From Allantophomopsis cytisporea (Eukaryota; Ascomycota; Leotiomycetes; Phacidiales; Phacidiaceae), in contig CP103035.1 in the NCBI GenBank assembly GCA_024752435.1, forward strand, positions 248,001-312,000: a stretch of DNA of 64,000 nt, in the 5' to 3' direction. Position 1 is the first letter of the stretch. Each line of letters starts with the position of its first letter. The notes under the pieces were generated by a model. The model had not been told where the DNA came from and made no database searches. It saw nothing but the letters and a program-made list of their open reading frames with translations. A program made the translations under genes and the position numbers. Below, one piece after another: positions 59,867-64,000 of the stretch.

Positions 59867-61281
59867 ATGGCAGGGGATTCGACTGAGAGTGATGGTCCAC
59901 TGGTAGAGTCTATTGCTATAGTCTTTGCTATCATTACCCTCATTGTTATATGCTTACGATTGTTCTCACGTGTCGTCATTGTTCAATATGTTGGATTGGA
60001 TGATGGTAAGTGAGCCTGTCTTGCATTGAGTTCGCTGCTAACATATATGTTTTCAAGCCTTGATGGTCGGAGCCTGTGTATGTCGAGGTGTCTATGAATT
60101 GTTCATTATGTTAATCTAACACCTTTTAGTTGTTTGCTTGGGCTTTCATTGTTGCTACGATCTTAGGCAAGTCCTTTGTTAAGCTTGATAACGCCGGAAC
60201 TGACATTCAATAGCTGTCAATCAAGGCTTGGGACAGCATCTCCCCTACCTCACAGAAAACAAACTCATAGATATTAAGTATTATGGCTTCGTAAGTACTC
60301 CGGTATGAACCAATTGGAAGTAAATGCTCATTCGCTCCAGCTTGTGTGGCTCTCTTCTATCTTCTACAACGCCTGTCTTGGTTTCATCAAGACGTCAGTA
60401 TTAGGCTTTTATACAAGACTTGGCGAACCAGTTCTTCGAAAGACAGCCATTGTATTGATGGGCGTTGTAGCATGTCAGGCAACTGCCAATGTTTTGGTAT
60501 GCATTCTTCAGTGCACTCCGATATCAGCAGCATGGTATGCCACCACAGGGAAGTGCATCAACATTAACGCATTTTATCTTATTAATGCTGCCTTGAATAT
60601 TACGACCGACCTGATCACCTACACGCTCCCTATACGCCTTATCATCAATCTTCACACTCCCTTGAAACAAAAAATTGCCCTATTCGTTATGTTTGGTCTT
60701 GGTTTTATGTAAGTCATCCTACCAATCTCGAGAGCAACACTGACTCTCGCAGTGCATGTCTATCATCCATCATCCGCATTACATTTGTTCCCACTATGCT
60801 CACCTCCTCGGACTCGACTTGGGCCATCACACGTCCAATGTACTGGTCCATTATCGAGACCAATGTCGGCATCCTTGCCGCCTCTATTCCCTCATTCAAG
60901 CCAATTGCTAAACGCTACCTTCCACGCCTCATTGGAGAATACCATTCAGGTGCCTATCGTACCGGCGTATCATCGACTATGAAGGGCGTCGGTTCCCGAC
61001 GACAATTTGACAAACTCGACAACAAGGAAATAGCCCTCCAAAGTATCATGGATAACAAGGACCAGGGTATCACTACTACCATTGTCGCAAGCAATTCGAG
61101 GACGAGCTCTGGTAGAAACAGCAAGGAAGAAGTCTCAGGCGATACTGATAGTGAAAGGAATTTGGTCATTCAGAAGGAACAGGGCCAGATTCGCCAGTGG
61201 ACGAATATCACGAGGACGGTGGAGAAGGAGGATGCTAATGCTAATTCTGCGCCGCTATTTGTTGAAGGGAGGAGGTATTAA
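59867..61281 (+). CDS. Rhodopsin-domain integral membrane protein (fungal, PTH11-related fold)
   Basis: Six exons: 59867-60005, 60058-60077, 60130-60166, 60214-60290, 60341-60708 and 60753-61281. They keep frame and encode 389 residues. Seven hydrophobic segments are visible, with conserved family words: LRLFSRVV, VGLDDALMVGA, YYGF..LVWLSSIFYNACLGFIKTSVLGFYTRL, LQCTPISAAWY, CININAFYLINAALNITTDLITYTLPIRLI and WSIIETNVGILAASIPSFKPI. This is the Pfam Rhodopsin (DUF, fungal) family. There is no retinal-binding Lys signature that I can identify and no CFEM domain, so it is neither an opsin nor a classical PTH11. The cytosolic C-terminal tail of about 110 residues is Ser/Thr/Glu-rich. The third intron uses a GC donor. 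Exon 2 is only 20 nt. Function unknown; often lineage-expanded in plant-associated fungi. Confidence 0.92.
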
Positions 61282-63219
61282 GACGTGCAGATTACTGATC
61301 TGGGAGTTGGATTGTATGATATCTTTTGGTTGGAATTTCTCATAACGGATTTAAATAGCCCTTCTGGCGGAAATTTTTCTTTTGTTTGGGTAGTCATGTA
61401 TTCTATGATCCTTTTCAATTCAACGACTATAATATGCTTGGACCAATTCTTTTTCGGGGTTTGAACTATTCAGAACTTATTGGATCTTCTATGATGGGTC
61501 GGCCGAGTTCAAGAACTGTAAATGGGTGATTCTCCAACCTTGTTCCAGACTTATCAAAGCAACAAAGGTCGAGAGATAACACCGAAAGCTGTATGTATAG
61601 TCGCTAAAAGCCACTGATATACTGAGAGCCATGAAACCTATGAGAATCATGCAGTCGTCCAAACCATACCCGCCAGCATTAGGCAAGGATTTATCGTGCT
61701 GGTTTCGAATTCTTTTGATCAATAATATCCGTGCTTAGTCTTGGTGCTTCAGATGTCCTTGGCATCTCTTTTTGAGGTAATCTACTTCTTAATTAAGGCT
61801 GTTCGATGCCAGGCGTACTTGTAATGTGTTTTCGTGTGTTCGTCAGATGGTAGCTCTGTCTCGGAAACACGAATTGCCTCAAGATTAGTATCAGATTCGG
61901 ACTGACATTTACCAAAAGCCGGCGTAAATCCTTTGTCGTGTATCGTTTGGCAAAATACCTTGCTCTTGGTTATTACTAGCAGAGCAAGCCTGAAGTGGTC
62001 ATTTTCGAAGCACGAACATTGTCTGTAGTAAGTGTCAAACTGCTTTGCTGGCAACGTTCAACCTGAAGGAAATGTTAATGTACACGATATTGATACATGA
62101 AATCTTCTGATATCTTGCTACTAGCTGTCTCACAAGCGGGATACTTTCTCTGTGTGTTTATGCAGTAGGAGGTGCTAGATCCTGTAGAATCGATAGCTCG
62201 AAAGCAAGTGATTGAAACCCATCCCGGAAGAGGTGAGTATGCTATTGTGCCGCACACGGCTTGTGCGGCTCAGGAAATCCCTCGCGTGTCTCTTCCCCAG
62301 ATCATAATCACCTACTCCTTCTCTGTCTCCAATTTCGACATCACCTTCGCTGTCCTGCCTCATACATTCCTTCGGCTTCCTTAAATGGTATTCGGCCCGT
62401 ACTGGAGGATTTCCCACACCGAACCATTCCTATGTCGGGTTCCCACTCCACTGCTAGCCCTCCTAGATTATTGTTTTCCGTTCTCGTACGAGTTGCAGTC
62501 ACCCAGCATGTGTGGTATGTTTTCGAATCTGATTTCTAGCTTGCCTGCCAGTTTTCGTCTTTACGTTACGTATCTTGGACAGTAGAGTAGGAGCATCGAA
62601 CAGCCTTTATACCATTTTCGTATCCGCGTTCGTCCTATCGTACGCAGGAATCTATCTGCGCTCACATGTACTGTACAATGTATCGAGGCACCTTTTCAAG
62701 TGAGGTCGTCGATCCTATTTGCTGACATCACATCTGAGCAAGACGGAGTGCAAATGTAGTCAAAGCTAAAATGTTTCCCCTCTTGTGGACATAACGAGCA
62801 ATAGACCGAATCTTTTGGAATCTAATGCGGTGATTTTAAACATAACGCATTTCAATACATCAAGATTTCAATGACTACGGTCAAGTATTCATTGAGACAT
62901 ACGGATGATGATCAGTACACTTGCGGATTTTCGCTTAAAATGATAGTTTCCGATGAAGAGAGAATGGCCACATCTCCTTTCAAGGATGGCACTGTCTCTT
63001 GCTCTTAAGCTTCTTCCTACACATGGCCCATTAAGTTGACTACTTAGCCCTGAGGTTGTGTTTAGTCAATTTTCAGTGCAGCCTTCTGAATCCCTTCTAA
63101 AATCACACTGCGGACACGTCGTTCATTCAAACATATATATATATATATACAACATCCTTCGAAGATTAATCAGTCATTGACCTAGCAAGAACCCAATCGA
63201 CCTGACAAAAGAAAGCTCA
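61282..63219. other. 1.9-kb spacer
   Basis: No supported gene. A (TA)8-like run at 63136-63151 lies about 70 bp before the next start codon and may act as its TATA region. Confidence 0.55.
63136..63151. repeat. (AT)n tract upstream of the last gene
   Basis: A perfect alternating AT run about 70 bp before the ATG at 63220; a plausible TATA element or simple microsatellite. Confidence 0.6.
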
Positions 63220-64000
63220 ATGATTTCATTATCAAACATCATCTGCAAATTGCTTCCCTTTATTTCATATCATCCTGTCACAGTTATAGCGTATCCTGTA
63301 GGAATTAGCCTCGGAGGGTCTTATTTGTTGGTATATCCCTGTTCTATGAGCTAGCTAAGTCTCCTGGATCTTTCAGTTCATAAACTTACAATTAGATACA
63401 GGACCTCGGCATACTACACGGAATCTAATGAACTAGTCCCGGTTGTTAGAATTGCAGCCAATGAGAAATGGCAGTCGATGTTTTCAAATACTTGGAAAGA
63501 ACAAAATGACTATGAGTAAGTATGCTGTTTCAAGCAATTGAACTCCATTTGGTTTTCTACCTAAATACTAAATTTGTTTTCAAAGTCTTAATGATTCAGA
63601 AGTGCAACAGCTGTTTAATTCTACATTACACCAAATTAAAGTAGCTACTGAATCTGTGTTAGGCAGCACAGTTACTATAGCATCTATTGTTGTTCCGCTA
63701 TCTTTCCATGAGACACGTTTTCAATCACTGCTAGCAGAGGTTGCAACAGACGAAGGTATTGTATCAGTTTGGCGCCAAGTTACCCGCGCGTTAGACGGAG
63801 CACGACTTGCATACGACGTAGATTCGTGTGCAGGTTTTGAACTAGAGCCTGGTTCAGAATGCGACATAAACGATATTCATTGCGTTCTGATTGTTACCTA
63901 CGATCAAACTCGTCTCTCCTTAGCAATGCTTGAAGTTCAGTCCTATAGCTACCAGCCTTACAATATCATCCACTTTGAACAGTACGGGCAAGATAGCGGT
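63220..64000 (+). CDS. Probable actin/Hsp70-like ATPase-fold protein (5' part, runs off the window)
   Basis: Exons 63220-63326, 63402-63515 and 63586 to the window end join in frame to about 212 residues and stay open. VGISLGGSY followed after splicing by TSAYYTESNELVPVVRIAANEKW resembles the phosphate-1 loop and first strand of Hsp70-like ATPases. TVTIASIVVPLSFHE resembles the segment before the connect-1 helix. LIVTYDQTRLSLAMLEV resembles a degenerate phosphate-2 loop. The usual DLGTT and DLGGGT glycines are partly replaced, so it may be an inactive or highly divergent relative. The fold call is my inference. The first donor (gttggt at 63327) is weak but is the only nearby one that keeps frame; a GTATAT donor at 63331 would cause an early stop. 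The real start could differ. Confidence 0.6.

Noticed and set aside
55651..61281. P450 and rhodopsin-domain gene as part of a secondary-metabolite cluster
   Set aside because: No backbone synthase, transporter or regulator lies between or beside them; gaps are 1.6-2.5 kb.

Overview
This window is nuclear DNA of a filamentous ascomycete. Short introns (about 43-130 nt, one of 252 nt) with GT(A/G)NGT donors, PyAG acceptors and CTAAC/CTGAC-like branch sites interrupt most genes. The gene set is typical of Pezizomycotina: mitochondrial Lon, Ctf18, a desaturase-cytochrome b5 fusion, an Ulp2-type SUMO protease, glycogen synthase, a P450 and a rhodopsin-fold membrane protein. Protein wording, long gene-poor spacers and moderate GC suggest Leotiomycetes, probably Sclerotiniaceae (Botrytis/Sclerotinia type). 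The genus is an inference.

Layout. 1-566 (-): 5' part of a membrane-anchored MOSC protein, cut by the window edge. 567-6632: spacer rich in short tandem repeats. 6633-9974 (-): mitochondrial Lon, head-to-head with 10374-13774 (+) CTF18 across a 399-bp shared promoter carrying MCB/SCB-like motifs next to CTF18. 13775-20723: second large spacer with a 110-bp minisatellite and many simple repeats. 20724-22139 (+): OLE1. 24232-26177 (+): POT/PTR2 peptide transporter, 5 exons. 27612-32597 (-): Ulp2-like SUMO protease. 33742-34941 (-): class II-like eIF4E. 35525-35720: 49-bp minisatellite. 37235-39087 (-): F-box protein. 41241-41948 (-): tautomerase-fold enzyme. 43450-43737 (-): possible small gene. 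44317-45249 (+): intronless protein with a repeated variant zinc knuckle, followed by an AATAAA and a genomic A35 tract. 48209-50872 (+): glycogen synthase. 53544-54050 (-): small glycine-rich membrane protein. 55651-57364 (+): cytochrome P450. 59867-61281 (+): rhodopsin-domain membrane protein with a GC-AG intron. 63220-64000 (+): start of a probable actin/Hsp70-like ATPase-fold protein, cut by the window edge.

Most genes are housekeeping functions: mitochondrial proteolysis, sister-chromatid cohesion, fatty-acid desaturation, deSUMOylation, translation and glycogen. The right third is more accessory (P450, rhodopsin-like, divergent ATPase fold). I see no biosynthetic cluster, transposase, reverse transcriptase, tRNA, rRNA or CRISPR. 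Exon structures were derived by hand from reading-frame continuity and splice consensus. I could not run any homology search.
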